A DNA stretch of 64,000 nt, taken from positions 88,976-152,975 of the forward strand of contig NZ_BMKU01000005.1 of NCBI RefSeq assembly GCF_014644495.1, given 5' to 3'. A program made the translations under genes and the position numbers. Positions 8,023-16,839 of this stretch are shown piece after piece. Position 1 is the first letter of the stretch. Each line of letters begins with the position of its first letter. The notes beneath the pieces are model-generated. The model was given only the letters and a program-made list of their open reading frames with translations, searched no databases and was not told the DNA's origin. The stretch is from Pseudarthrobacter polychromogenes. GTDB taxonomy: Bacteria; Actinomycetota; Actinomycetes; Actinomycetales; Micrococcaceae.

Positions 8023-9565
8023 GCGCGACGGCGGACCAGGACACGGGCGGCAGGGTCACGGTGAGCGTGCCCTCGTCCAGGACGGCGCCTTCGAGCTGCT
8101 TGAGTCCCACCCGGTCCTGGTCTTGGAGGGTGTTCTTGGCGTAGACGTCCTCGTCGTGGAGGGTGACGGCCTCGGTGATCACCGTCGCGTTGAGGTCGGA
8201 GACGTTGATGGTCACGTCAATCGCCTCGGTCTGGCTGCGGTTCACCAGGAAGAGGGCAGACTCTCCGGTGGCGGCGTCGGCGGTTGCCACCGCGTCCACC
8301 AGCGGCGCCTCGCCATAGACCGCCGTGGTGTAGGTTCCGGCGTCGATCCGGGGACGGAGCACCTCCCCCTTGGCGAGCCGTGACGTGACGGAGAAAGGGA
8401 AGAACGTGGTCTGGCGCCAGGTGTCGCCCCCCGGTTCGGTCATGATGGGCGCGATCACGTTCACCAGCTGGGCGAGGGAAGCGGCGGCAACACGGTCGTG
8501 GTTTTTCAGGAGCGTCATGAGCAGGTTGCCGAACACCACGGCGTCGGCCACGGAGTAGGTGTCCTCCAGCTGGCGCGGCGCGTGCGTCCAGTCCTCGTTG
8601 ACCTCGTCGGAGGCCTGGTGCTCGTCCAGGTACCAGATGTTCCATTCGTCAAAGGAGAGCTGGATGGTCTTTTTGCTCTTGAGCTTGTGCTTGACGTGGT
8701 CAGCGGTGGCCACCACGGTTTCAATGAAGTACTGCATGTCCAGCGAAGATGCCAGGTAGGAGCCGAGGTCGCCGTTGCGCTCCTGGTAGTAGGCGTGGCA
8801 GGAGATGTAGTCCACGTAGTTATAGCTGTGTTCCAGCACCACGCGCTCCCACTCGCCGAAGGTGGGCATGGCGGATCCGGATGAGCCGCAGACCACCAGC
8901 TCCAGGTCCTTGTCCGCTGTCTTCATGGCGGAGGCGGTGCGGGCAGCGAGCTTTCCGTAGTCCTCGGCGGACATGTGGCCGATCTGCCAGGGACCGTCCA
9001 TCTCGTTGCCCAGGCACCACATGCGGATGTTGTAGGGATCCTTGGCGCCGTTGGCGATGCGCTGCTCGCTGAGCGAGGTGCCGGAGGGGTGGTTGGTGTA
9101 CTCCAGCAGGTCAAGGGCCGCCTCGATGCCCCGGGTGCCCAGGTTCACGGCCATCATCAGTTCGGAGCCGGTGAGCTCGCACCAGCGGGCGAACTCGTCC
9201 AGGCCCACCTGGTTTGATTCAAGCGAGTGCCACGCGAGGTCCCGGCGCACGGGACGCTGGTCCCGGGGTCCGACGCCGTCCTCCCAGCGGTAGCCGGAAA
9301 CGAAATTGCCGCCGGGGTAGCGGACGGTGCTGGAGCCGAGCTCCTTGACCAGTTCGATGACGTCCAGGCGGAAGCCGTCCTCGTTGGCAGTGGGATGGCC
9401 GGGTTCGTAGATGCCGTCATAGACGCAGCGGCCCAGGTGCTCCACGAAGGAGCCGAAGATGCGGCGGTTGACGGGCGCCACGACGGCGGAGCGGTCCACG
9501 GTGATGACGGTGGGTGCCACGACAGCCAGGTCGGCCTGTTCAGTGGCGGCGGAAGTGATGGTCAC
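8015..9565 (-). CDS. GH51 alpha-L-arabinofuranosidase
   Basis: Intracellular retaining arabinofuranosidase that releases L-arabinose from arabino-oligosaccharides, 516 residues from the GTG at 9563-9565. No signal peptide. The N-terminal IFGSFVEHLG and YPGGNFVSGY motifs are typical of GH51. The acid/base is Glu188 in LGNEMDGPWQ and the nucleophile is Glu307 in SFDEWNIWY. A TTG at 9589 would add eight residues but lies inside the operator at 9584-9597, so I prefer the GTG. The gene is separated by 72 bp from the upstream DUF624 gene and carries its own operator, so it can be switched on independently within the arabinan cluster. Confidence 0.93.
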   Translation of the reverse strand: MTITSAATEQADLAVVAPTVITVDRSAVVAPVNRRIFGSFVEHLGRCVYDGIYEPGHPTANEDGFRLDVIELVKELGSSTVRYPGGNFVSGYRWEDGVGPRDQRPVRRDLAWHSLESNQVGLDEFARWCELTGSELMMAVNLGTRGIEAALDLLEYTNHPSGTSLSEQRIANGAKDPYNIRMWCLGNEMDGPWQIGHMSAEDYGKLAARTASAMKTADKDLELVVCGSSGSAMPTFGEWERVVLEHSYNYVDYISCHAYYQERNGDLGSYLASSLDMQYFIETVVATADHVKHKLKSKKTIQLSFDEWNIWYLDEHQASDEVNEDWTHAPRQLEDTYSVADAVVFGNLLMTLLKNHDRVAAASLAQLVNVIAPIMTEPGGDTWRQTTFFPFSVTSRLAKGEVLRPRIDAGTYTTAVYGEAPLVDAVATADAATGESALFLVNRSQTEAIDVTINVSDLNATVITEAVTLHDEDVYAKNTLQDQDRVGLKQLEGAVLDEGTLTVTLPPVSWSAVALG

Positions 9566-9583
9566 GGTGTGTATTCCTGTTCT

Positions 9584-9597
9584 ATTCAACGTTGTAA
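9584..9597. promoter_or_regulatory. Arabinose-type LacI operator, copy 1
   Basis: ATTCAACGTTGTAA matches the TTRCAACGTTGYAA sequence found twice at 14968-15102 with its CAACGTTG core intact. It lies just upstream of the GH51 gene. The shared operator joins GH51 to the araN-like importer and the secreted GH43 in one inferred regulon. Confidence 0.75.
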
Positions 9598-9637
9598 AAA
9601 AGATGGCGGGTCTGGTGGGGAGTTTTGTGGGGTGGAT

Positions 9638-10288
9638 CTAGGCGTGGGCAGGACCTGCGGCTTCCAGCCCGGCGAGCCTGTGGCCCACCAGCCATCCGGA
9701 GATGAGCAGCGGGACCGAGGCGCCGATGAGGGGCACCAGCGCCGTCATTCCAGAGAAGACGACGGCGGCCGCCGCCAGGGTGGCCAGCAGGGAGAGGCTC
9801 ATGGCGGGTGATACAAGCGGGAGCATCAAGGCAGTCCGCCACGTCCTGGCCACGGAATCCCGGTAGCGGCTGCACAGGCCCACAGCGGTGGCGGCGGCAG
9901 CCACCGTGACTCCCGCGGCAGCTGTGGACAGCGCCAGGAGGACGGCGTGTACGGGCGCCGGCATGGCTGTCCCGGCAGGTCCCAGCAGTGATGCGAAGTC
10001 CAGGACAAGGACGACGCCGGCAATCCAGAAGGCGCTTCCCACCCGGTTGGCGTGCCGGAACTGGAAGCGGTAGGCAGTGATGAAGTCCCGCACCAGGCTG
10101 TCCCCGGCCGAACCGTTCCGCAGCCTGCCCAGGACGGTGGTGGCAGCCACCGCGGCAGGAAAGACGCCCAGGACCACCAGCCCGGCCAGGGCTCCGGCCA
10201 CGAAGAGCACGTTGACCAGGACCAGCCGGGTGGAAAAGCGGAGCCAGTCCATCAGCCGACCCGCCCACCCCAGGGGAGCATCAGTCAC
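9638..10288 (-). CDS. DUF624 (YesL-like) membrane protein
   Basis: Integral membrane protein of 216 residues with about five hydrophobic segments (for example LVLVNVLFVAGALAGLVVLG near the N-terminus). It belongs by pattern to DUF624/YesL, proteins of unknown function repeatedly found in sugar-ABC and glycosidase operons. The GTG start at 10286-10288 overlaps the GH43 stop as GTGA and has a GGGAGGGG ribosome site about 7 nt upstream, so translation is coupled to the GH43 gene. Its place between the intracellular GH43 and GH51 suggests a role in uptake or envelope adaptation during arabinan use, but no reaction can be assigned. Confidence 0.8.
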   Translation of the reverse strand: MTDAPLGWAGRLMDWLRFSTRLVLVNVLFVAGALAGLVVLGVFPAAVAATTVLGRLRNGSAGDSLVRDFITAYRFQFRHANRVGSAFWIAGVVLVLDFASLLGPAGTAMPAPVHAVLLALSTAAAGVTVAAAATAVGLCSRYRDSVARTWRTALMLPLVSPAMSLSLLATLAAAAVVFSGMTALVPLIGASVPLLISGWLVGHRLAGLEAAGPAHA

Positions 10289-11643
10289 AGCAGCCCCTCC
10301 CGGGTTCCGGACCAGGCCACCCCGCGCTGGTCGATGCCGCTGAAGGAAAGGGCCGGGCTGCTGCGGGACCAGTCCCACGAGCTGAAGACCACGGCGTCTA
10401 TCTCCGTGCCCGGTTCGCAGCCGGGCCCCGTGGGACGCAGGCGGACAGTCAGTGGATGCCCCCGGAAGTGCGCGGGACGGAGGTCACCGCACTCCACGTC
10501 CATCCGGGCGGCCGGCACAACGTCCGTGGATTCGGGGTCGAAGCGCAGGACCTGCCACGTTCCGGCCACTTCGGCAGGAACGGGAACAGCCTCGCTCCGG
10601 AGCCCGGCGAACGGCTGGGGTGAGATGGCGGGCCAGCCGCCGGCAGTGAAGAAGAGCCGGCGCAGCTGGACCACATGCTGGCTGGAATCCGCTCCAAACC
10701 GCACATGGTGGACCATAAAGTGCTCGGCTGCTCCGTCCGGCCCCTTCTGCGTCAAGACTGAGTTGTGGCCGGGCGCCAGCCAGGCTGTGCCGCCGTCGAA
10801 CTGGTAGCTGCCCAGCACCTTGGTGCCTACTGCAGCTGGCGATGCGTCCAGGTCGGTCATCTCCAGCCCCCGGAAATCCCGGTAGGGCCCGGTGATGTGG
10901 TCCGCGACGGCCACCCTCACGTTGTAGGTGCTGAACAGCGAATCATAGGAGGTGAACAGGATGTAACGGCCATCGTGCGGGCTGGGGAGGATGAAGGCGC
11001 CTTCCACTGCCCCTTCCACAGACCGTGGGCGCCGCGCAATGACGGAGCCCAAGTCGCCGTCAACCCTGGGCAGCCCGGAGCTGGGGTCCAGGGGCAGGAT
11101 GTAGATGCCCGAGAAGAAGGATCCGTAGGTCAGCCAGGGGCGGCCGCCGGCGTCGAAGGCAACTGCAGCATCTATGGCGTTTTGGGAATGTTCACCCTCC
11201 CGTGTTGCCACCACCAGGCCGCGGTCCTCCCACGGGCCCTTGGGTGATGCTGCGACGGCAAGGCCGATGGCAGAGGTATTGGAGCCGAAGGTCGACGCCG
11301 AGTAATACATATGCCATTCCCCGGTGGGCCAGCGGACCACCTCCGGCGCCCACAACCCCTGGGCGCCGGACCACGCCGCTGCCGCCTCCGGCACTCCGCC
11401 CAGTGCGGTTCCGAGGTACGTCCACCGCACCAGGTCGGCGGACGTACGGACATGTACCCCGGAGGGAATATCTTTTGTGTTGGCCACGGCGTCGGTGGAA
11501 AACATGTAGTAGGTGCCGTCGTCGTCCCGGACAACGGTGGGGTCATGCGCATGCCGCGCGCCCCAGGAAGACGGCTCCTGGCCGGCGCCCGCGGGGAGCG
11601 GAAGCAGCTCCGCCGCGGTATCGGTGTTGGTGTCCACTGCCAC
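10285..11643 (-). CDS. GH43 arabinanase/exo-arabinosidase, intracellular
   Basis: Protein of 452 residues without a signal peptide, so it probably trims imported arabino-oligosaccharides in the cytoplasm. The N-terminal five-bladed propeller carries HAHDPTVV (catalytic Asp34), SQNAIDAAV (modulator Asp) and VEGAFIL (acid Glu). A C-terminal beta-domain after about residue 330 resembles the extra domain of Abn2-like arabinanases (GH43 subfamily 4). It follows the permease gene by 3 bp and overlaps the DUF624 gene as GTGA, so it is inside the araNPQ-like operon. It differs from the two exported GH43 enzymes, suggesting division of labour outside and inside the cell. Confidence 0.86.
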   Translation of the reverse strand: MAVDTNTDTAAELLPLPAGAGQEPSSWGARHAHDPTVVRDDDGTYYMFSTDAVANTKDIPSGVHVRTSADLVRWTYLGTALGGVPEAAAAWSGAQGLWAPEVVRWPTGEWHMYYSASTFGSNTSAIGLAVAASPKGPWEDRGLVVATREGEHSQNAIDAAVAFDAGGRPWLTYGSFFSGIYILPLDPSSGLPRVDGDLGSVIARRPRSVEGAVEGAFILPSPHDGRYILFTSYDSLFSTYNVRVAVADHITGPYRDFRGLEMTDLDASPAAVGTKVLGSYQFDGGTAWLAPGHNSVLTQKGPDGAAEHFMVHHVRFGADSSQHVVQLRRLFFTAGGWPAISPQPFAGLRSEAVPVPAEVAGTWQVLRFDPESTDVVPAARMDVECGDLRPAHFRGHPLTVRLRPTGPGCEPGTEIDAVVFSSWDWSRSSPALSFSGIDQRGVAWSGTREGLL

Positions 11644-11646
11644 GGT

Positions 11647-12600
11647 TCAGCCCTTGGATCCGGAAAGCGCGATGGATTCGATGATCTGGCGCTGGAACAC
11701 CACGAAGACAATAAGCACCGGCAGGAGCGCCACGAAGGATGCGGCCATGATCAGCGGGTAATCCGTCTGGATGGCGTACTGCGCATTGAAATTGGCGATG
11801 ACCAGTTGCAGGGTCTGCGTGCCCGGGGAGTTCAGGTAAATGATCGGCGCCAGGTAATCGTTCCACATGGCCATGAACCAGAGGATGAACTGCGCGGCGA
11901 GCGCCGGGCGGATTGCGGGCAGGATGAGCGTCCAGAAGATCTGCAGGTAGGAGGCGCCGTCGATTCGCGCAGCTTCCACGATGGAGTCCGGGATGCTGTT
12001 AAGGAACTGGCGCAGGAAGAAGATCATGATGATGTTGCCAAAGAGCCCCGGCACGATCAGCGGCAGCAGCGTGTCCACCCAGCCGATGCTCGCGAAGATG
12101 GTGAACTGCGGAATCATCAGGGTGGGAAACGGGATCATAAGCCCGGAAAGGAGCCCCAGGAACAGGACGTTCTTGAAGGGCATCCGCATCTTGGCAAAGG
12201 CAAAAGCGGCGAGCGCGGACGTCAGCGAACCCACGATGGTCACCGAGCAGGCCACGATCAGGCTGTTTTGGATGCCACTCAGCAGCGGGCCCGCGGTCCA
12301 GATGCGTGCGTAGTTCTCCCACACGAAGGGGTCCGGAATCCACTGGGGCGGAAGTTCGAAGACGCCGTCCTTCGTCTTGAGAGAGGTGGAGAAGGTCCAG
12401 GCGAGCGGGGCGATCATCACGATTGCGCCGACGCTGAGGACCAGGGTGGTGAGGATGTTGCCCAGGCGGAGTGTTTCCTTCGCGGACCGGGAGCCCCTGC
12501 CCGCCCGCCCGGGACCGGCTGGCTTTCCGCTCCCGGCACCGCCCGGGATTTCGTGGGCGGGCTCCAGCGGGGGTGTGGTGATGACGTTCTGTGCGGACAT
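11647..12600 (-). CDS. Arabino-oligosaccharide ABC permease (AraQ-like)
   Basis: Second permease of the arabinan importer, 317 residues with about six membrane segments. The EAA loop reads IVEAARIDGASYLQIFW. I chose the ATG at 12598-12600, 11 bp after the preceding permease, preceded by AGGCAGG; a longer reading to 12753 would run through the preceding gene. The N-terminal 40 residues are a flexible Pro/Gly/Arg-rich cytoplasmic tail. Context (GH43, GH51, AraN-like receptor) makes arabino-oligosaccharides the likely substrate. No ATPase gene is present. Confidence 0.91.
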   Translation of the reverse strand: MSAQNVITTPPLEPAHEIPGGAGSGKPAGPGRAGRGSRSAKETLRLGNILTTLVLSVGAIVMIAPLAWTFSTSLKTKDGVFELPPQWIPDPFVWENYARIWTAGPLLSGIQNSLIVACSVTIVGSLTSALAAFAFAKMRMPFKNVLFLGLLSGLMIPFPTLMIPQFTIFASIGWVDTLLPLIVPGLFGNIIMIFFLRQFLNSIPDSIVEAARIDGASYLQIFWTLILPAIRPALAAQFILWFMAMWNDYLAPIIYLNSPGTQTLQLVIANFNAQYAIQTDYPLIMAASFVALLPVLIVFVVFQRQIIESIALSGSKG

Positions 12601-12611
12601 GGCTGCCTGCC

Positions 12612-13514
12612 TCAATCGATCGAAAACTGGTTGCGGCGGTTGAGCCGGAACTGGATGAAGGTGATGACGAAGACCAGCAGCCCCAGGACCACGGACATGG
12701 CGGACGCGTACCCCATCTGGAGGTTGTCGAACGCCTTTTGCCAGATGTACCAAACGATGGAGGCGGACTGGAACTCAGGGCCGCCGGTGGGGGTCATGAT
12801 GTTGATTTCGACGAAGATCTGGGAGCCGCCGATGATGCTGGTGACAATCAGGAAGAAGGTGACCGGCCGGACCATAGGGATGGTGATGTGCCGGAACTGC
12901 TGCCAGGCAGTTGCACCGTCCAGTGCTGCGGCCTCGTAAAGGTAGCGGGGCACCGACTGGAGGGCTGCCAGGTACAGCAGCATGGAATATCCCAGGCCTT
13001 TCCAGATGGCCATGATGATGAGGGCGGGCTTCACGGTGGCGGTGTCCTGCAGCCAGTTGGGGCCGTCGATGCCCACCAGGGCCAGGCCCTGGTTGATGAG
13101 GCCGAAGTCGCCGTTGAAGGCCCACTGCCAGAGGATGGCGACGGCGGCGATGGAGGAGATCACGGGCAGGTAGTACACGGTGCGGAAGAACGTGGTGCCG
13201 CGCATCTTCCGGTTCATTGCCAACGCAAGGCCCAAGGAGATGACCAGTCCGATGGGGATGCCGATCATCATGTACAGGGTGTTCCAGAGCGACTGCAGGA
13301 AGTAGCGGTCGCCGAACATCTTGGTGTAGTTGTCCAGGCCCTTGAAAACCGGGGCGGAGATGCCGTTCCAGTTGGTGAACGAGGCGTACACCGAGAAGAG
13401 GAGCGGGAAGAGCGTAAAGAGGAGGAACCCGATCACCGGTATGGCAACAAAAGCGAGGGCTGCCCGCTGTTCCTTCCGGTGAAGCCGCGAGCGGCGGGTG
13501 ATGGTTGTTGTCAT
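12612..13514 (-). CDS. Arabino-oligosaccharide ABC permease (AraP-like)
   Basis: First permease of the importer, 300 residues with about six membrane segments and an EAA-type loop LYEAAALDGATAWQQFR. The ATG at 13514 is preceded by a GGGGGAT ribosome site. It lies 13 bp downstream of the binding-protein gene and 11 bp upstream of the second permease, giving the standard receptor-permease-permease order of CUT1 systems. Expression should depend on the operator-controlled promoter upstream of the binding-protein gene. Confidence 0.91.
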   Translation of the reverse strand: MTTTITRRSRLHRKEQRAALAFVAIPVIGFLLFTLFPLLFSVYASFTNWNGISAPVFKGLDNYTKMFGDRYFLQSLWNTLYMMIGIPIGLVISLGLALAMNRKMRGTTFFRTVYYLPVISSIAAVAILWQWAFNGDFGLINQGLALVGIDGPNWLQDTATVKPALIIMAIWKGLGYSMLLYLAALQSVPRYLYEAAALDGATAWQQFRHITIPMVRPVTFFLIVTSIIGGSQIFVEINIMTPTGGPEFQSASIVWYIWQKAFDNLQMGYASAMSVVLGLLVFVITFIQFRLNRRNQFSID

Positions 13515-13527
13515 ACCGGTGATCCCC

Positions 13528-14862
13528 CTAGTTGCCGGCCTGCTGGTTGGCGGCGTCCAGGAATTCCTGCATCCTGGGCTGGGCTTCCTTCAGATAGTCG
13601 GCAGCGGTCTGCTTGCCGTCCAGCACGGGCTGAATGTTGGTGAACAGCTCGTCATACCACTCGGCGTTGAAGGTGTTGCCGCCGGGCAGGGCACGGCCGT
13701 AGTCCTTGACGATCTGCAGGAACTCTTCCTTGTTGGCCGGCTTGGTGCTGGTGTCCGCTGCCCAGGTCTCGGCCATGTCCTTCAGGTTGGGGATCTGGAT
13801 GCCCGCATCCACCAGGCTTTGCTGGGCTTCCTTGTTGGCAGTGAGGTACTCCACCAGCTTGACTGCCTCTTCGGGGTGCTTGGTGCTTTCGGAGACCGCG
13901 ACGCCAAGCGTCCCGATCCAGCTGGCCGTCTCGCCGGTGTCGCCTGCAGGGTAGGGGATGACGTCCCACTCGAAGCCCAGCTTCTGGTAGGTGGAGAGGT
14001 CCCAGGGGGCGATGGGGAAGAAGCCGATTTCGCCCTTCATCCAGCGCTGGTACGTGTCCAGGGTCTGCGCCTCAGCAACAGAAGGGGTGACACCGTGGAC
14101 GTTTTGCAGGTCTGCGAACCACTGCAGCGATTCGGCGAATTCGGGGGTGTCCACGGTGACCTTGGTACGGTCCTCGCTGAGCCAGTCCCCACCGTTGGAC
14201 CAGACGAACGGCTGCAGGTTCCACTGGACGTTCAGGCCTGTTCCCCACTGGTCCAGCGAGCCGTCGCCGTTGGTGTCGGCGGTAAGTTTCTTGGCGGCGG
14301 CCACGAACTCGTCAAAGGTGTAGGGCTTGTCCTTGTCCGGAAGCGGAATCCCGGCTTTTTCCAGCATGGTCTTGTTGTAGCCGAAGGAGAACGGACCCAC
14401 GTCCTTGGGGAGGGCATAGATGGAACCTTCACCCACGCGCTTGCCGTCGTAGCGGTAGCTGTCCACACCGTATTCCCAGATATTATCCAGGTCAATCGTG
14501 TCGGAGCCTTCCACGTATTCGGTGATGTCCTTGACGATTCCGTTCTGCACGTATGCCTGCACGTCGCCTGGCCCGATATAAAACACGTCCGGGACCTGCT
14601 TGCCGGCAATTGCGGCCTTCAGCTTGGTGGCGTACTGGTCCGCTGTTGTGACGATGATGTCAACGTCAACACCGTTTGCGGCCTCGAACTGTTCAACGGC
14701 CTTCTCGTAGGCCTTCTTCTCGTCTTCACCCCCGCGGAACATAAAGGTGAGCTTCTTTTCGCCGCCGGCGTCCCCGCCAGAGGGGGCGGAGCAGCCGCCG
14801 AGCATAAGGCCGGCGGCGGTAAAAAGCGCCAGGGTCGCGGCCATGGGACGTGACTTCATCAT
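13528..14862 (-). CDS. Arabino-oligosaccharide-binding lipoprotein (AraN-like)
   Basis: Extracellular receptor of the importer, 444 residues. It has a lipoprotein signal peptide with lipobox LGGC followed by a family 1 solute-binding fold. The reading frame opens further upstream, but GGAAGGA 7 nt before the ATG at 14860-14862 fixes the start. A minus-strand promoter is visible: TTGACG at 15009-15014, a 17-nt spacer, TGATTG at 14986-14991, with operator 14968-14981 at the expected start point. The ligand is inferred from the arabinanase and arabinofuranosidase genes in the same cluster. Confidence 0.9.
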   Translation of the reverse strand: MMKSRPMAATLALFTAAGLMLGGCSAPSGGDAGGEKKLTFMFRGGEDEKKAYEKAVEQFEAANGVDVDIIVTTADQYATKLKAAIAGKQVPDVFYIGPGDVQAYVQNGIVKDITEYVEGSDTIDLDNIWEYGVDSYRYDGKRVGEGSIYALPKDVGPFSFGYNKTMLEKAGIPLPDKDKPYTFDEFVAAAKKLTADTNGDGSLDQWGTGLNVQWNLQPFVWSNGGDWLSEDRTKVTVDTPEFAESLQWFADLQNVHGVTPSVAEAQTLDTYQRWMKGEIGFFPIAPWDLSTYQKLGFEWDVIPYPAGDTGETASWIGTLGVAVSESTKHPEEAVKLVEYLTANKEAQQSLVDAGIQIPNLKDMAETWAADTSTKPANKEEFLQIVKDYGRALPGGNTFNAEWYDELFTNIQPVLDGKQTAADYLKEAQPRMQEFLDAANQQAGN

Positions 14863-14878
14863 CACGCAGTCCTTCCGG
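14846..14878 (-). repeat. 33-bp inverted repeat, left arm (covers start of binding-protein gene)
   Basis: The minus strand from 14878 to 14846 contains the ribosome site, start codon and first codons of the binding-protein gene. It is nearly identical (31 of 33 bases) to the plus strand at 15143-15175, where it does the same for the divergent GH43 gene. The two differ only at the dinucleotide TG versus CA just after GGAAGGAC. Confidence 0.9.
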
Positions 14879-14967
14879 GTTGGGTGGAGCAATCAAGTTT
14901 ATTGGGCTGGGCGGTACCGGGACTCCGCGGGCCGCGGTAGCGGACCGGCATCGGAGCAGCTGCTGCT

Positions 14968-14981
14968 TTGCAACGTTGTAA
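14968..14981. promoter_or_regulatory. Arabinose-type LacI operator, copy 2
   Basis: TTGCAACGTTGTAA is a near-perfect palindrome of LacI-family type. It covers the expected transcription start of the leftward promoter for the binding-protein operon (-10 TGATTG at 14986-14991), a position consistent with repression. Confidence 0.85.
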
Positions 14982-15088
14982 GAAACAATCACACACGATG
15001 AGAAGAATCGTCAAGGGCGCTCCGGCAATTACTTTTGCCACCCCCGACCCGTCCTTGACGTGACCCAGATCGCATGCCATATTCTTCG

Positions 15089-15102
15089 TTACAACGTTGC
15101 AA
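15089..15102. promoter_or_regulatory. Arabinose-type LacI operator, copy 3
   Basis: TTACAACGTTGCAA, the mirror copy of the operator at 14968, sits just after a rightward promoter (TTGACG at 15055-15060, 17-nt spacer, CATATT at 15078-15083) that drives the secreted GH43 gene. The two divergent promoters are arranged symmetrically, each with an operator at its start point. Confidence 0.85.
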
Positions 15103-15142
15103 ACATTTGTCTGTTCCCTGGCGGTTGAAATCGCCCCACCTT

Positions 15143-15175
15143 CCGGAAGGACCACGTGATGATGAAGTCACGTCC
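15143..15175 (+). repeat. 33-bp inverted repeat, right arm (covers start of GH43 gene)
   Basis: Reverse-complement partner of 14846-14878 with 31 of 33 bases identical. It holds GGAAGGA, the GTGATGATG start region and the first codons (MMKSRP) of the secreted GH43 gene, so the two divergent proteins begin with the same residues although they are unrelated. Confidence 0.9.
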
Positions 15176-16652
15176 ATGGATGCTCCGCGCTGCAGGATTG
15201 GCTGCAGCCCTGGGCCTCACCCTCACAGCCGCAGCGCTCCCGACGGCGGCCAGTCCCCACATCGCCGCAACGGCCCCGGCCCCGGAGGTTGCCGGGACGG
15301 CGTCAGCGCCGGCCGCCAAGAACGACACCAGCCTGGCGGACCTGCCGGGCGGAAAGACCGTGGTTGGCCAAACCTCTCCCATCCACGATCCTGCCCTGAT
15401 CATCGACGACGACGGCACCTGGTACGTCTACTCCACAGGCCTGGTGAACCGGGAAAACGGCGGCACCATCCAGGCCTGGTCTTCCCATGACCAGGGAACC
15501 ACGTGGGAGTACAGCGGCACCGTCTGGGACCGGATTCCCGCGTGGATCGATGAGCACTTCGCCGACGGCGAGCTCCCCGGCAACCTGTGGGCGCCGGAGA
15601 TCACGGAGCATAACGGCACCTACTACCTGTACTACTCGGCGTCTCGCTTTGGAGGGAACAAGTCCCTGACTGCCCTGGCCACCAACACCACCCTCGATCC
15701 CACGCATCCGGATTACGAGTGGGTGGACCAGGGCCTGGTGGTTTCCTCCCCCGCCACGGGCCTCGATCCAAACAACCCCGGCAAGACGTTCAACGCGATC
15801 GACGCCGGCATCATCGAGGACGCGGACGGCACCCCTTACATGGCCATCGGATCGTTCTGGTACGGCATCTTCCTGGTGCCCATCGAATGGCCCAGCGGCA
15901 AGCCCGTGGCGGACTGGCAGTCAAAAACCGTGAACATTGCGGACCGGTTCATGCCCGGCAACCCCATCGAGGCGCCGTACATCACCAGGCACGGCGGCTA
16001 CTACTACCTGTTTGTCTCCTTCGACTCCTGCTGCCGCGGCGCCGACTCCACTTACAAGGTGGCCGTGGGGCGTTCCACCTCCGTCAAGGGCCCCTACCTG
16101 GACAAGGACGGCCGCGACATGTTCGGCGGCGGCGGGTCCGTGGTCCTGGATTCGCACGGTGCCGTCACCGGCCCGGGCGGCCAGTCCGTGTTTGGCGATT
16201 ACCTGGCCTTCCACTACTACGACGGCTCCAACCGTGACATCCCCTACTTCCCCACCCTTGGCATCCAGAAGATCGAGTGGGTGGACGGCTGGCCCGCCTT
16301 CGACCAGACAGTGGAGCTGCCGCAGGTTTCCAAGCAGCCAAAGGCCAGGGCCGCGGGCGGCACAGCCAGTGTGGCCGCTACGGCCACAGGCACCCCGGGC
16401 CCGGTGGCAGTGTGGGAAACCTCGTCCGACGGCGGTGCAAACTGGGAGAAGGCAGGCCGCCAGCCCGTGACGAAACGGACAGATGAAGGCACCTACACCT
16501 CAAGGCTTGAGCTGCCCGCCGCGGCGCCCGGCCAGCCGGCGGTCCTGGTGCGGGCGGTGTTCCAGAACGCGCATGGCAAGGCAGTCACTGACGCCGTCGT
16601 CCTGCCCGCCGCCAACTACTGCAGCAGCGGCAAGGGACAGCCCAACCCGTAA
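15159..16652 (+). CDS. Secreted GH43 arabinan endo-1,5-alpha-L-arabinosidase
   Basis: Secreted enzyme of 497 residues that would cut the arabinan backbone outside the cell. A signal peptide (roughly residues 1-32, AAGLAAALGLTLTAAALPTA) is followed by the GH43 propeller with Asp77 in IHDPALI, Asp215 in FNAIDAGI and Glu271 in PIEAPYI. A C-terminal Ig-like domain follows (about residues 395-490; VWETSSDGG and LVRAVFQNAHG), probably a carbohydrate- or wall-binding module. GGAAGGA 7 nt upstream supports the ATG at 15159. Its propeller resembles the GH43 lipoprotein at 6961-8022, which lacks the Ig-like domain. It is divergent from, and co-regulated with, the importer. Confidence 0.91.
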   Translation: MMKSRPWMLRAAGLAAALGLTLTAAALPTAASPHIAATAPAPEVAGTASAPAAKNDTSLADLPGGKTVVGQTSPIHDPALIIDDDGTWYVYSTGLVNRENGGTIQAWSSHDQGTTWEYSGTVWDRIPAWIDEHFADGELPGNLWAPEITEHNGTYYLYYSASRFGGNKSLTALATNTTLDPTHPDYEWVDQGLVVSSPATGLDPNNPGKTFNAIDAGIIEDADGTPYMAIGSFWYGIFLVPIEWPSGKPVADWQSKTVNIADRFMPGNPIEAPYITRHGGYYYLFVSFDSCCRGADSTYKVAVGRSTSVKGPYLDKDGRDMFGGGGSVVLDSHGAVTGPGGQSVFGDYLAFHYYDGSNRDIPYFPTLGIQKIEWVDGWPAFDQTVELPQVSKQPKARAAGGTASVAATATGTPGPVAVWETSSDGGANWEKAGRQPVTKRTDEGTYTSRLELPAAAPGQPAVLVRAVFQNAHGKAVTDAVVLPAANYCSSGKGQPNP

Positions 16653-16701
16653 CCACGGCAGCCCCAACCCCGGCACCCGGGCCCTCGCCCGCAAAAGTGG
16701 G

Positions 16702-16839
16702 TCAGAGCTCGGGTGCGTGCTCTTCGGGCAGGGCGCCCTCGTCCTCCGGGTGCCTCTTGAGGTTGACCAGCGCCAGCGCCAGCCCGCCCCAGACAGTGAG
16801 GATCGCGATGATCATCATGGTGATGGCGATGGGTGTCAT
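16702..16839 (-). CDS. MetS-like small subunit of NSS transporter
   Basis: Small membrane protein of 45 residues: one hydrophobic helix (AITMMIIAILTVWGGLALAL) followed by an acidic tail. It starts with ATG at 16837-16839, overlapping the stop of the NSS transporter as ATGA. This architecture matches the MetS subunit, which with the large MetP subunit forms the methionine/alanine importer of Corynebacterium. The very tight coupling implies equal production of both subunits. Function is inferred from family and overlap; the cognate amino acid is not shown by the sequence. Confidence 0.85.
   Translation of the reverse strand: MTPIAITMMIIAILTVWGGLALALVNLKRHPEDEGALPEEHAPEL

Noticed and set aside
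11311..12939. 542-residue plus-strand frame over the ABC permeases
   Set aside because: Shadow of two permease genes and part of GH43; no hydrophobic segments or motifs of its own.
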